Below are positions 27,629-36,568 of a stretch of DNA of 64,000 bases, piece by piece (the first letter of the stretch is position 1; every line of letters starts with the position of its first letter). The notes under the pieces are model-generated. The model searched no databases, was not told where the DNA came from, and saw nothing but the letters and a program-made list of their open reading frames with translations. The position numbers were made by a program, and so were the translations under genes. Source of the DNA: Mycolicibacterium sp. HK-90 (GTDB taxonomy: Bacteria; Actinomycetota; Actinomycetes; Mycobacteriales; Mycobacteriaceae); NCBI RefSeq assembly GCF_030486405.1, contig NZ_CP129613.1, positions 2,542,001 to 2,606,000 of the forward strand, read 5' to 3'.

Positions 27629-28080
27629 CGAAGACGCTGCTGGTGGTGCATCACACGCCCTCTCCGGCAACGCGTGAACTCCTGGAGGCGGTGCTGGCCG
27701 GGACCCGGGATCCGGACATCGACGGTGTCACGGTCGAACTCAAGCCCGCGTTAGCTGCGACCGTCAGCGACATGCTGGCCGCCGACGGCTATTTGTTCGG
27801 CACCACAGCCAATTTCGGCTACATGAGCGGTGCGCTGAAACACTTTTTCGATACGGTGTACTACCCGAGCCTCGATCATGTGGCCGGGCGTCCATACGGG
27901 CTGTGGGTGCACGGAAACAACGACACGGTCGGCGCGGCCAGTGCGGTCGGCAAGATCGTTGCGGGGCTGGCGTTGGCCAAAGCGGCTGACGTGCTTGAAG
28001 TTACGGGTGTGGTCGACGCGGGCGTGCGGGAGCGTGCCTATGAGCTGGGCGGCACCCTGGCCGCCACGCTGATGGAGTGA
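27625..28080 (+). CDS. Flavodoxin-like NAD(P)H/FMN reductase family protein
   Basis: 151 residues with the flavodoxin fold: TLLVVHHTPSPATRELLEAV (phosphate-binding loop), GTTANFGYMSGALKHFFDT (isoalloxazine contact) and LWVHGNND. It resembles Rv2771c. Likely a cytosolic FMN-binding reductase; the partner is unknown. ATG 27625 overlaps the preceding stop by 4 bp, and its own stop is close to the next gene, third in the dapB operon. Confidence 0.75.
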
Positions 28081-28091
28081 TGGAGGAGAAG

Positions 28092-28556
28092 ATGCCAGGT
28101 ATCGCCGAACTCGCCCTGGGGGCGGCGCCCATCGCCGGTGGCGCGATGCTCGGAGTGATCGCAGGCAACCTCAAACCGCCGGACATCCGCGGCATGATCA
28201 CCAAGGATCTCGATCTGCTGGACCGGTTGCCCGCCGAAGATGTCGAACGGAAAGCGCGGCTCAAGGCCAGTATCGACGAACGTATCGATGGGTTGATCGA
28301 TGCGAGTGACCGCACTCGCGAAATCCGAGAAGCCGCGATGTCCTACCGCGGAAATTGGCGGGACATCGTCGTTTTCGTGTGCGCACTGCTGTTCACCTTC
28401 ATCTGGTGGAACGTCAGTCACAGTCGGAGCAACTGGCTGGTGATGTTCATCGCGATGATCATCGTGTCGGTGGCCGCAGGTATCTACGCGGGGCGCGGAA
28501 TACTCCGCGCGATCAACACCTTCCTGCACCGCAACGACGACAAACCCCGGGCCTGA
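28092..28556 (+). CDS. Conserved small membrane protein
   Basis: 154 residues. A hydrophobic N-terminal stretch (about 3-25), a charged helical middle with ERKARLKASIDERIDGLIDA, and two membrane helices (about 95-115 and 118-137) can be seen. I do not recognise a family. ATG 28092 was preferred over GTG 28077 and ATG 28080 because GGAGGAG lies 4 nt before it. It is the last gene of the dapB operon and ends 9 bp before a convergent gene. Confidence 0.6.
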   Translation: MPGIAELALGAAPIAGGAMLGVIAGNLKPPDIRGMITKDLDLLDRLPAEDVERKARLKASIDERIDGLIDASDRTREIREAAMSYRGNWRDIVVFVCALLFTFIWWNVSHSRSNWLVMFIAMIIVSVAAGIYAGRGILRAINTFLHRNDDKPRA

Positions 28557-28565
28557 ACGACAACC

Positions 28566-29483
28566 TCAGTAGTGGTAGGTGTCGGACGGGGCCGGCACGT
28601 GATCCGGATCGTCGCTGTACTCGGGTTCATGGACGCCATATGCCCTGGCGAGATCGAGGATCTTGTTGGCGCGGGCGATGCGGGGCAGGTCTGACCCGTT
28701 GCGGATTTCGCCGCCGTCCCGCTGAAATTCCGCGAAAAACTCTTTGGCCCAGCTGATCTCGTCCTGGGATGGGGCCAGGCCCTCGTTCACCGTCGCGCAC
28801 TGATCGGGCGTAAGGCAGATCTTGCCGGTCATGCCGAACTCGGCGGAGACGGCCGTCGCCTCGGACAGTCGCAGTGCGCTCGACCCCACGGTGGGACCGT
28901 CGATGGCGCCGGGCAATCCGGCGGCCTTGGCGGCGATGGTGAACCGTGACCGCGCGTACGCCAGGGTTGCCGGGTTGTCGCCGAAGCCGGTGTCGCGGCG
29001 GAAGTCGCCGATCCCGAAGGCAAGCCGGAACGCGCCCTTGGCAGCGGCGATCTCGGTGATCCGCTCGAGGCCGCGGGCGGTCTCGACCAGCGCGACGATC
29101 GGCACGTCGGGCAGCCGCCGGGCCGTCTCGGTGACGTGGTCGACCGACTCGACCATGGCCAGCATGACGCCGCCGACGGAGGTGCCGGCGAGCATCTCGA
29201 GGTCATCGGCCCACCACGGGGTGCCGAATCCGTTGATCCGGACCCAGTCGCTGTTGTCCTCGGCCAGCCAGCGGGTCACGTTGTCTCGCGCGGAAACCTT
29301 GTCCTTGGGCGCCACGGCATCCTCGATGTCGAGGACTACGATGTCGGCGCGGGAACGGGCGGCGGGGGCGAACCGCTCGTATTGCGCGCCATTGACCAGC
29401 AGCCAACTCCGGGCCAATACCGGGTCGATGCGGAACCCGGGTTCGGTGGGCTGGGACTCGTCGGAGAACGGCTGGTCATACAC
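28566..29483 (-). CDS. CitE-like CoA-ester lyase (HpcH/HpaI aldolase family)
   Basis: 305 residues, TIM-barrel lyase of the citrate lyase beta subunit family. Metal- and substrate-binding segments are VVLDIEDAVAPKDK, VALVETARGLERI (catalytic Glu) and FGIGDFRRDTG. Such proteins cleave 3-hydroxy or citramalyl/malyl-CoA esters; no citrate lyase alpha or gamma gene is present, so a CoA-ester lyase role is more likely. The GTG start is 22 bp downstream of the dienelactone hydrolase gene on the same strand. Confidence 0.75.
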   Translation of the reverse strand: MYDQPFSDESQPTEPGFRIDPVLARSWLLVNGAQYERFAPAARSRADIVVLDIEDAVAPKDKVSARDNVTRWLAEDNSDWVRINGFGTPWWADDLEMLAGTSVGGVMLAMVESVDHVTETARRLPDVPIVALVETARGLERITEIAAAKGAFRLAFGIGDFRRDTGFGDNPATLAYARSRFTIAAKAAGLPGAIDGPTVGSSALRLSEATAVSAEFGMTGKICLTPDQCATVNEGLAPSQDEISWAKEFFAEFQRDGGEIRNGSDLPRIARANKILDLARAYGVHEPEYSDDPDHVPAPSDTYHY

Positions 29484-29505
29484 GCCGACAATCGTCGCCT
29501 ACCGC

Positions 29506-30255
29506 CTAGACCGGTGCCAAAGCGGCCCCGAACACCCGCTCGGTGTTCTCCCAGTGCCGTTGTGCAGCCGCCTCGTCGTACACCGCCACATGGTCGGGCA
29601 CCGCGAAGCCGTGTGCTGCGGGGTAGAACTCGATGGTGTGGTCGACGGCGGCGCCCGACAGCGCGTCCTCCAGCCTCTTGCCGTCGTCCTCGGTGAAGGA
29701 GGCGTCGTTCTCGGCGGCGGCCACGTAGACCGTCGCCTGGATCTTGTCTGCCAGCAGGTGCGGACTGTCCGGGTCGTCTTCCACCGCCAGCCTGCCGCCG
29801 TGGAATGACAGCGCGGCCGCAACCCTGTCGGGCACCCGGGTGGCGACGATCAGGGACGCGCGTCCGCCCATGCAATAGCCCGTGGTGCCGAACTTGTCAC
29901 CGGTGACATCGGGCCGGGCCGCGAGGTAGTCGAAGAACGCCTCGGCGTCCGCGGCGAAGATCTCCGGGGTGAGCGTGCCCATCAGCTCGAACAGCTTCTT
30001 GCGTTGCTCCTGGTCGGTGAACACGGTGTTGAGGTCGATGGGTCCCCAGCCCGGGTTGCGGTAGTAGACGTCGGGCACCAGCACGACGTAACCGAATCCG
30101 GCCAGCTTGGCCGCCATCTCCTCCATCGTGGGCCGCAAGCCGCCGGCATCGGGGAACAGCACGACCGCGGGCCAGGGGCCGTCTCCCTCCGGCGTGGCGA
30201 TGGTGACGGGGCAGGTGCCGTCGGCGGTGGTGATCGTGTCTGTGGTGGTCGGCAT
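29506..30255 (-). CDS. Dienelactone hydrolase family protein
   Basis: 249 residues. The catalytic triad of DLH is visible: Cys128 in GYCMGG, Asp near 183 in AENDASF, and His near 215 in PAAHGF. These cytosolic enzymes open lactones such as dienelactone in aromatic degradation or hydrolyse related esters. It is similar in kind to Rv2765, which also stands next to thyA. It is divergent from thyA, with a 42-bp gap. ATG 30255 has GGAG 2 nt closer than ideal. Confidence 0.8.
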   Translation of the reverse strand: MPTTTDTITTADGTCPVTIATPEGDGPWPAVVLFPDAGGLRPTMEEMAAKLAGFGYVVLVPDVYYRNPGWGPIDLNTVFTDQEQRKKLFELMGTLTPEIFAADAEAFFDYLAARPDVTGDKFGTTGYCMGGRASLIVATRVPDRVAAALSFHGGRLAVEDDPDSPHLLADKIQATVYVAAAENDASFTEDDGKRLEDALSGAAVDHTIEFYPAAHGFAVPDHVAVYDEAAAQRHWENTERVFGAALAPV

Positions 30256-30284
30256 GGCTCCGTTCTACTCTCCGTGCCGACACG

Positions 30285-30297
30285 TAAGCTGAGTGGC
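30285..30297 (+). promoter_or_regulatory. Leaderless promoter of thyA
   Basis: TAAGCT (30285-30290) followed by 7 nt and GTG 30298. Confidence 0.5.
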
Positions 30298-31098
30298 GTG
30301 CCGATCCCGACCCCCTACGAAGACCTGCTGCGAAAGGTGACCGAGCAGGGGGTGGCGAAATCCGATCGCACCGGCACCGGCACCCGCAGCCTGTTCGGTC
30401 ATCAGATGCGGTACGACCTGGCGGCCGGCTTTCCGTTGATCACCACCAAGAAGGTGCACACCAAATCGGTGATCTACGAATTGCTGTGGTTCCTGCGCGG
30501 CGATTCGAACGTGCGCTGGCTGCAGGACCACGGTGTCACCATATGGGATGAATGGGCCAGTGAGACAGGCGATCTCGGCCCCGTCTACGGCGTGCAGTGG
30601 CGGTCGTGGCCGACACCGTCCGGTGAGCACGTCGACCAGATCTCGAATGCCCTCGACCTGCTCAAGCGGGATCCCGATTCGCGCCGCAACATCGTCTCGG
30701 CCTGGAATGTCGGCGAGATCCCCCAGATGGCGCTACCCCCGTGCCACGCGTTCTTCCAGTTCTACGTCGCCGACCAGAAGCTGTCCTGCCAGCTGTATCA
30801 GCGCAGCGCGGACCTGTTCCTGGGAGTGCCGTTCAACATCGCCAGCTATGCGCTGTTGACGCACATGATGGCCGCGCAGGCCGGGCTCGGTGTCGGTGAG
30901 TTCGTCTGGACCGGTGGTGACTGCCACATCTACGACAATCACGTCGAGCAGGTGGCCCTGCAGCTCAGCCGGGAACCCCGGCCCTATCCGGAACTCGTTC
31001 TGGCGCATCGCGACTCGATTTTCGACTACACCTACGAGGACGTGGCGATCCTGAATTACGATCCACACCCGGCGATCAAGGCACCTGTCGCTGTATGA
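30298..31098 (+). CDS. thyA: Thymidylate synthase ThyA
   Basis: 266 residues, canonical length. The catalytic Cys149 lies in [11 protein letters not shown]; also present are [25 protein letters not shown] and the HIYDNH dUMP contact. ThyA methylates dUMP to dTMP with methylene-tetrahydrofolate, yielding dihydrofolate. Dihydrofolate reductase follows directly with an ATGA overlap, so cofactor use and recycling are coupled. A second, unrelated thymidylate synthase (thyX) is encoded 13 kb away in the same window. Confidence 0.97.
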   Translation: MPIPTPYEDLLRKVTEQGVAKSDRTGTGTRSLFGHQMRYDLAAGFPLITTKKVHTKSVIYELLWFLRGDSNVRWLQDHGVTIWDEWASETGDLGPVYGVQWRSWPTPSGEHVDQISNALDLLKRDPDSRRNIVSAWNVGEIPQMALPPCHAFFQFYVADQKLSCQLYQRSADLFLGVPFNIASYALLTHMMAAQAGLGVGEFVWTGGDCHIYDNHVEQVALQLSREPRPYPELVLAHRDSIFDYTYEDVAILNYDPHPAIKAPVAV

Positions 31099-31586
31099 CA
31101 GATGATCTTCGACAACTGGCGATGATCTGGGCGCAGTCGACGTCGGGCGTCATCGGCCGTGGCAATGACATCCCGTGGCACCTGCCGGAGGACCAGGCCC
31201 GGTTCAAACAGCTGACCCTCGGACAGACCGTGGTGATGGGCCGGCTGACGTGGGAATCGTTGCCCGCCAAGGTCCGCCCGCTGCCGGGGCGGCGCAACGT
31301 CGTCATCACCCGCAATCCGGGCTACGTCGCCGAAGGCGCGGAGGTTCTGACCGGACTCGACGACGTGTTCCGCGGCTGGGTGATCGGCGGGGCGCAGATC
31401 TATGCCCAGGCACTTCCGTTCGCGGTCCGATGTGAGGTGACCGAGATCGACATCGACCTGTCTCCCGTCGAGGGGGACGCGCTGGCCCCGGTGCTCGACG
31501 ATTCCTGGACCAAGACCACCGGGGAGTGGCTGACCAGCAGCTCGGGTCTGCGGTACCGGTTCTGCAGCTACGTGCGGGCCCGGTAG
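31095..31586 (+). CDS. dfrA: Dihydrofolate reductase
   Basis: 163 residues. Typical DHFR segments: [20 protein letters not shown] (the Met20-loop region with the catalytic Asp in IPWHLPED), [12 protein letters not shown] and [13 protein letters not shown]. It reduces dihydrofolate to tetrahydrofolate using NADPH. ATG 31095 overlaps the thyA stop by 4 bp. Its last 19 bp overlap the end of a convergent gene. Same arrangement as Rv2764c-Rv2763c. Confidence 0.96.
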   Translation: MTDDLRQLAMIWAQSTSGVIGRGNDIPWHLPEDQARFKQLTLGQTVVMGRLTWESLPAKVRPLPGRRNVVITRNPGYVAEGAEVLTGLDDVFRGWVIGGAQIYAQALPFAVRCEVTEIDIDLSPVEGDALAPVLDDSWTKTTGEWLTSSSGLRYRFCSYVRAR

Positions 31587-32809
31587 CCGGCGAGTCGGCG
31601 GACCTCGCTGTCAGGGTCGTCGGCGACGAGCCGATCGATCTGTTTCTCCAACGCGCTGACGTCATCGCGGTTCAGGTCGCCGGGGCCCATCGGCCCGATC
31701 AGGTCGCCGATGACGACGACGGCGTGACGCCGGATCACCGGCTCGGCGTCATCGAGGCCGGGCCGGGCACCCGGCAGATCGGCGACATCGAGTGTGCAGT
31801 AGCCGCGCCCTGGCTTGAGCTCGTCGGCAACCAGATCTGCGATCGACGCGTCGGCCAGCCCGGCCGCCAGCAGGTCATAACTCAATGGAGCGTGTCCCCG
31901 GCCGTGATCGCGAAACGACGTGTACGGCGCGGTCACCGCCGCCGTCCGGGTCGCGGGCGGCAGGTCGCGTCGCGCCAGCACCTCTGCGCCCGCGCCGAGG
32001 CGGCCGAGGGCGGCGGCGACCCAATCGTGCCCGTTGCCTTTCAGCGGGACGGCCGCCCAGAGTGCCGCCAGCACGTCGGGGGTCGCCAGGTTCAGGTCGG
32101 CCAGGAGTTTGGCGCCCTTCCACGCGGTGTCGCGCCGGGCGAGGGCGGCGATCCCGACGGGCGCGGCGGCCTCACCCAAGCCGACGAGCAGACCGGCCGC
32201 CCGTTCCTGCCCGAGATCCGACGGTGGCCCCGGGGTGAAGCCCGCGGCCGCAGCCAGCGCCGCGACACGTTGCGGCAGCGGCATCGCCAGCACGGCCCGC
32301 TCGGCGTCGGCGGAGGCGGCGTATTCGGGAAAGTGGCGCAGCAACTCCTCGGGCGTGACGGAACGGACCAGGAGGTCGCCGGCCTCGTCGTCGAGGTAGA
32401 CCACCACGTCAGCGGGCAGGGTGCCGTCGGCGACGAGTGCGGTGCGCGTCCCGGCGACGATGTTCAACATCGCCTGTGCGAAGCGGTCCCACTCCTGCTC
32501 CCACTGCGTGCGGGATAGACCCGTCACTGCGGCGCTGAGTCGTTCACCCCACTGCGACTCGGTGTCGCCCCACTCGTAGTGCTGGTGTTCCCAATCGGGA
32601 GGGCTGAACCGGCAGTCGGGGTCCTCGACCGATTCCTCGGTGGCCAACGCGAGGTTGGGCAGATAGATCACCCCGGTGGTCTCGGCGTAGAACTCGCTGA
32701 ACGCCACGGCATACGGGGTCTCCGAGGGGGCTGACGCGACCAGTGTGCGCACCGCGTCCGCAGCCGCCGAAGTCAACTCCGTCTCGAACGCATCCCAGTC
32801 GAACTCCAC
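31568..32809 (-). CDS. DUF4303-like protein with HEAT-like C-terminus
   Basis: 413 residues from GTG 32809. The N-terminal 170 residues resemble DUF4303 ([18 protein letters not shown], then FAEFYAETT-like and [12 protein letters not shown] segments). The rest is alanine/leucine-rich helical repeats, and the end [20 protein letters not shown] looks like HEAT repeats. No catalytic motif is visible; it may be a scaffold or an immunity-like protein, but that is a guess. TTG 32827 is an alternative start that would fall inside a tandem repeat. Convergent overlap with dfrA of 19 bp. Confidence 0.6.
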   Translation of the reverse strand: MEFDWDAFETELTSAAADAVRTLVASAPSETPYAVAFSEFYAETTGVIYLPNLALATEESVEDPDCRFSPPDWEHQHYEWGDTESQWGERLSAAVTGLSRTQWEQEWDRFAQAMLNIVAGTRTALVADGTLPADVVVYLDDEAGDLLVRSVTPEELLRHFPEYAASADAERAVLAMPLPQRVAALAAAAGFTPGPPSDLGQERAAGLLVGLGEAAAPVGIAALARRDTAWKGAKLLADLNLATPDVLAALWAAVPLKGNGHDWVAAALGRLGAGAEVLARRDLPPATRTAAVTAPYTSFRDHGRGHAPLSYDLLAAGLADASIADLVADELKPGRGYCTLDVADLPGARPGLDDAEPVIRRHAVVVIGDLIGPMGPGDLNRDDVSALEKQIDRLVADDPDSEVRRLAGYRART

Positions 32810-32823
32810 GCGGACCAGTATCG

Positions 32824-32916
32824 CCAATCCGCTCCGCTACTTGTCGGTCTCTTCGCTCCAATCCGCTCCGCTACTTGTCGGGCCCCGTCGCTCCAATCCG
32901 CTCCGCTACTTGTCGG
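32824..32916. repeat. Tandem 34-35 bp repeat, three copies
   Basis: A 24-bp core beginning CCAATCCGCTCCGCTACTTG is exactly repeated at 32824-32847, 32858-32881 and 32893-32916, with 10- and 11-bp variable spacers. It fills the gap between two divergent genes. Each core ends in TTGTCGG; only the third continues as TTGTCGGTG. Confidence 0.85.
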
Positions 32917-32932
32917 TGCCGTACGGAACGAT
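32910..32932 (+). promoter_or_regulatory. PafBC-type (RecA-NDp-like) promoter of the ycaQ-type gene
   Basis: TTGTCGGTG (32910-32918), 8 bp, then AACGAT (32927-32932); consensus is TTGTCRGTG-N8-TANNNT, so only the first base of the -10 deviates. The hexamer is 6 nt before GTG 32939, leaderless spacing. Confidence 0.55.
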
Positions 32933-32938
32933 GGCGAG

Positions 32939-34141
32939 GTGGCCACTCTCACCGCGGCGCAGGCTCGCCGCATCGCTGTCGCGGCACAGGGGTTTCATGA
33001 ACCGAAGCCCCGCGGTGCGGTGACGCGCGCACACCTGCGGAGGTTGATCTCCCGTATCCAGGTGCTGCAATTGGATTCGGTTTCGGTGGCGGTGCGGGCC
33101 CATTACGCGCCGGTGTTCAGCCGGCTCGGGCCTTATGACCGCGACACACTCGACCGGGCGGCCTGGTCGCACAGCGCCCGCTCACCTCGGCTGCTGGTGG
33201 AGTACTGGGCGCACGAGGCCGCGCTGATGGCCGTCGAGGACTGGCCGCTGTTGCGGTGGCGCATGCGTGAATACACGCACGGCCGGTGGGGCCGAGAGAT
33301 CGTCCAGAAGAACCCCAAGCTGGCCGAGGACGTGGTCGCTGCGGTGGCCGACCTCGGCCCCTCCACCGCGGGGCAGATCGAGGCCCATCTGGAAGCCGAG
33401 CCGCGCGGCCGCAAGGGGCCCTGGTGGGACCGCAGTGAGACCAAGTGGGTGGCCGAGGCGCTGTGGTCCGCGGGCATCTTGACGACGTCGACGCGGGTCG
33501 GGTTCGCCCGGCATTACGACCTGACCGAGCGGGTGCTGCCACCCGAGGTGCTGGCGCGCGAGGTCGGCGACGAGGAGGCGGTCCGCGAACTGGCCTTGCG
33601 TGCGGCCAGCGCGTTGGGCGTCGGCACCGAGGCCGATATCCGCGACTACTTCCGGATGGGGGCCAAGCAGGTCAAACCGGCCATCGCCAAGCTCGTGGCC
33701 GACGGTGAGCTCGAGCCCGTGGACATCGAAGGAGTTCCGGCGTACCTCCGGACCGGTCAGATCGTCCCGCGGAGGGATCGCGGGACCGCTCTGTTGTGTC
33801 CGTTCGACCCGCTGATCTTCTTCCGGCCCCGGGTGGAGCGGTTGTTCGACTTTCACTACCGCATCGAGATCTACACGCCCGCGCCCAAGCGCCAATTCGG
33901 TTACTACGTCTGGCCTTTCCTGCTCGACGGGGAGCTGGTGGCGCGGGTGGATCTCAAACGTACCGATGCCGCGTTGCAGGTGCCCGGCGCGTTCATGGAG
34001 GACGGCCAGGACCCCGCGCGGGTGGCGGAAGCCCTGGCCGTCGAGCTGAGGACGATGGCGTCGTGGCTGGGAGTGAGCGAGGTCGAGGTGGGGGGTCGTG
34101 GCGACCTCGCCGAGCCGTTACGTCGCCGGTTCCTCAGTTAG
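32939..34141 (+). CDS. YcaQ/AlkZ-like winged-helix DNA glycosylase
   Basis: 400 residues of the HTH_42 family. Known members (E. coli YcaQ, Streptomyces AlkZ) are DNA glycosylases that unhook interstrand crosslinks or bulky adducts. The catalytic Q-hydrophobic-D/Q motif appears as QLD (residues 44-46), the YcaQ form. Winged-helix segments (LGPSTAGQIEAHL, GTEADIRDYFRMG) and a basic C-terminal barrel with CPFDPLIFFRPRVERLF follow. GTG 32939 has a PafBC-like promoter at leaderless spacing. The 3' end overlaps the convergent permease gene by 24 bp. Confidence 0.8.
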   Translation: MATLTAAQARRIAVAAQGFHEPKPRGAVTRAHLRRLISRIQVLQLDSVSVAVRAHYAPVFSRLGPYDRDTLDRAAWSHSARSPRLLVEYWAHEAALMAVEDWPLLRWRMREYTHGRWGREIVQKNPKLAEDVVAAVADLGPSTAGQIEAHLEAEPRGRKGPWWDRSETKWVAEALWSAGILTTSTRVGFARHYDLTERVLPPEVLAREVGDEEAVRELALRAASALGVGTEADIRDYFRMGAKQVKPAIAKLVADGELEPVDIEGVPAYLRTGQIVPRRDRGTALLCPFDPLIFFRPRVERLFDFHYRIEIYTPAPKRQFGYYVWPFLLDGELVARVDLKRTDAALQVPGAFMEDGQDPARVAEALAVELRTMASWLGVSEVEVGGRGDLAEPLRRRFLS

Positions 34142-35524
34142 TTCGGGGACCCCGCGCCCTCGAATCATGTTGGTGGCGAAGATGATCGCCCCGATCACCA
34201 GCCACACGATGCCGCCGATCTTGGCCAGCGCGTCGGCGTTGACCAGCACGTAGCCGACGATCAGGAAGCCGATGGTCGGCACCACGAGATGCAGCAGGTA
34301 GTTCTTCGACTTCTGGCGCACCGTGTAGTACCAGAGGACCGAGGCATGCAGCAGGCAGAAGCCGAACAGCGCACCGAAATTCACCAGAGACGAGATCAAT
34401 CCGATCTGGCCGACGAAGAACAGCACCAGCACCAGGCTCAGGGCGCTGACGACCAGGATGGCTCCGGTCGGCACCTTGCGGGAGCTGATCGTGGACAGGA
34501 ACGCGGGCAGCTGGCGGTCGCGGCTCATCGAGAACAGCAGTCGGCTGGTCGCGGCCTGGGCGGCCATCGCGTTGGCGAAGCCGACGGCGAGCACATTGAC
34601 CACGAAGAACGCGTTCATCCAGCCGGTGCTCGACGCGGCCTGCACCAGCAGGAAGAACGCGTTGCCCACCTCGTCGTCGCCGAACGATTCGCGGCCTCCG
34701 GCCAGCAGACTGGCCAGCCAGGTCTGGGCGATGAACAGGAATGCCACCACGAACAGGGCGGCGATCATCGCGCGGCCGGCCGGGTTCTTCTTCCCGGTGG
34801 ATTCCTCGGCCAGCGTGGAGATGCCGTCGAAGCCGAGGAAGCTCAGCACCGCGATCGACAGGGCCGCCGCGATCAACGGCGCGGTGACCAACTCGGAGTT
34901 CCAGATCGGCAGTGTGCTCCACCCGACGTCGGGGAGTGCCTGTCCATTGATGGCGCGCACCGCGATGATCACGAACAGCACGACGAAAACCAGTTCCACG
35001 GCGAGGAATACGCGGTTCACGAGCTTGAGCGACCCTACGCCGAGCAGGTTGATGATCGTGTTCACCACAACGAAGACGATGGCCCACACCCAGCGTGGCG
35101 TGCCCGGGAAGAGTCCGACCATCGACTCGGCGGCGAAGACGTAGAGCAGGGTGGGGATCAACAGGTAATCGAGCAGGATGGCCCAGCCGGCGAAGAAGCC
35201 GAGGCCGGGGTGGATACCGCGGCCCACGTAGGCGTACACCGACCCGGCCAACGGGAACGACTTGGCCATCTGGGAGTAGGCCAACGCGGTGAACACCATC
35301 GCGATCAGGCCGATCAGGTAGACCAGCGGCACCATGCCCGACGCGCTGTTGTAGACCGTCCCGAAGATGGTCCAGGGTGCGATGGGCACCATGAACACCA
35401 GGCCGTAGACGATCAGGTCGGCCGTGGAGACGGAGCGGCTGAGTTCCTGCTTGTAGCCGAATGATTCGAGATCGCGTTGCCCTTCACCGGTGGTGAGACG
35501 GGCGGCGGCCGCTTCGGTTGCCAT
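34118..35524 (-). CDS. APC-family amino acid permease
   Basis: 468 residues with twelve predicted membrane helices. The first helix region VYGLVFMVPIAPWTIFGTVY and the conserved FLGFDGISTLAEES of helix 6 mark the amino acid-polyamine-organocation family. It likely imports an amino acid or amine by proton symport; specificity is not readable. ATG 35524 has AGGAA 6 nt upstream. It follows the proline iminopeptidase gene by 45 bp on the same strand, so the two are probably co-expressed. Confidence 0.85.
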   Translation of the reverse strand: MATEAAAARLTTGEGQRDLESFGYKQELSRSVSTADLIVYGLVFMVPIAPWTIFGTVYNSASGMVPLVYLIGLIAMVFTALAYSQMAKSFPLAGSVYAYVGRGIHPGLGFFAGWAILLDYLLIPTLLYVFAAESMVGLFPGTPRWVWAIVFVVVNTIINLLGVGSLKLVNRVFLAVELVFVVLFVIIAVRAINGQALPDVGWSTLPIWNSELVTAPLIAAALSIAVLSFLGFDGISTLAEESTGKKNPAGRAMIAALFVVAFLFIAQTWLASLLAGGRESFGDDEVGNAFFLLVQAASSTGWMNAFFVVNVLAVGFANAMAAQAATSRLLFSMSRDRQLPAFLSTISSRKVPTGAILVVSALSLVLVLFFVGQIGLISSLVNFGALFGFCLLHASVLWYYTVRQKSKNYLLHLVVPTIGFLIVGYVLVNADALAKIGGIVWLVIGAIIFATNMIRGRGVPELTEEPAT

Positions 35525-35569
35525 GGCGTTCCTGTCGAGTCGGAGGGTCGGAGTCGAGGGGGATGTAGT

Positions 35570-36499
35570 TCAGACCCGGGCGGCGGCGGCCAGATCGTGC
35601 TGATTCAGGAACTCGGCGATGACCGAGCGGAACTCTTCGGGTTTCTCGAGGTGCGTGCAGTGGCTGGTGTCACCGAAGACGTGACTGCGGGCGTCGGGAA
35701 TGAGGTCGGCATAGGGCTGCCAGGTCGCGGGCGTGGCCTCGTCGAACTCGCCGGCGACGACGAGCGTCGGGGCGGTGACCGATGGCAGCCGTCCGATGAT
35801 GCTCCAGTCGCGCAGAGTTCCGATGACGTGAAACTCGTTGGGGCCGTTCATCGTGTGGTACACCGTCGGCTCGGCCTCCATTTGGGCCACGGTGTCGGCG
35901 AAGTCCTTGGGCATCGGCTCGACCCGGCAGACATGACGACGGTAGAACTCCTCCGTGGCGGCCAGGTATACGGGATCGGTGACCGTGCCATCGGCCTCAT
36001 GCCGCTCCAGCGCGGCCCGGGCTTCCGCCGGCAGTTGAGCGCGAAGTTCGGCGGCACCCTCGACCCACAGCTGCATCGAGGCGGGGGAGTTGCAGATCGA
36101 CAGCGAGGCCAGTCCCGGTGGGGAGAGGACGGCGATCTCGGCGCCGAGCATGCCGCCCCACGATTGTCCGAGCACGTGGTAGCGGTCTACCCCGAGGGCT
36201 TCGCGGACCGTGTGGAACTCGTCGACGAAGAGCTGTGGTGTCCAGAAGTCGGCAGGGGCGTCGGGCAAGTGGGTGCTGTTGCCGCAGCCCAACTGGTCGT
36301 AGTGGATGACGGCGCGGCCGGTCTCGTCGGCGAGGGCGGCGATGTTGGCGACGTAGTTGTGGGCCATGCCGGGTCCGCCGTGCAGGACGAACAACGGAAG
36401 AGCGTCGGGGCGGGCACTTTCGGGTGTGGTGACCTGGACCCAGGTCTCGTGACCGCGGAAGGGAACCGTGCGGGTGGAACGAGGCATGGCGGTCAGCAT
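35570..36499 (-). CDS. Proline iminopeptidase-like alpha/beta hydrolase
   Basis: 309 residues. The oxyanion motif HGGPG (40-44) and nucleophile GQSWGG (Ser113) identify the S33 proline iminopeptidase family; the catalytic His is in TSHCTHLE near the end. The family releases N-terminal proline or acts on small amides and esters. No signal peptide is seen. ATG 36487 (MPRSTRTV) is an alternative start. A 31-bp dyad lies immediately upstream, shared with the divergent GntR-family regulator. Confidence 0.8.
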   Translation of the reverse strand: MLTAMPRSTRTVPFRGHETWVQVTTPESARPDALPLFVLHGGPGMAHNYVANIAALADETGRAVIHYDQLGCGNSTHLPDAPADFWTPQLFVDEFHTVREALGVDRYHVLGQSWGGMLGAEIAVLSPPGLASLSICNSPASMQLWVEGAAELRAQLPAEARAALERHEADGTVTDPVYLAATEEFYRRHVCRVEPMPKDFADTVAQMEAEPTVYHTMNGPNEFHVIGTLRDWSIIGRLPSVTAPTLVVAGEFDEATPATWQPYADLIPDARSHVFGDTSHCTHLEKPEEFRSVIAEFLNQHDLAAAARV

Positions 36500-36503
36500 G
36501 GAC

Positions 36504-36534
36504 CATTAATGGTCTTGTGACAAGACCATTAATG
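36504..36534. promoter_or_regulatory. GntR-type operator between the iminopeptidase and regulator genes
   Basis: CATTAATGGTCTTG (36504-36517) and its perfect complement (36521-36534) flank TGA. The core TGGTCTTGTGACAAGACCA fits the FadR/GntR TNGT-N-ACNA style. It is 4 bp from the peptidase start and 22 bp upstream of the regulator -10. Confidence 0.75.
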
Positions 36535-36556
36535 AGGATTTAATTTGGGACGTCGA

Positions 36557-36562
36557 TATTGT
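36557..36562 (+). promoter_or_regulatory. -10 element of the GntR-family gene
   Basis: TATTGT, 6 nt before ATG 36569, leaderless spacing. Confidence 0.5.
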
Positions 36563-36568
36563 GTGCCC

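Noticed and set aside
32824..32916. Short CRISPR-like array
   Set aside because: Three 24-bp cores with 10-11 bp spacers are too short and similar in spacer for CRISPR, and no cas gene is present.
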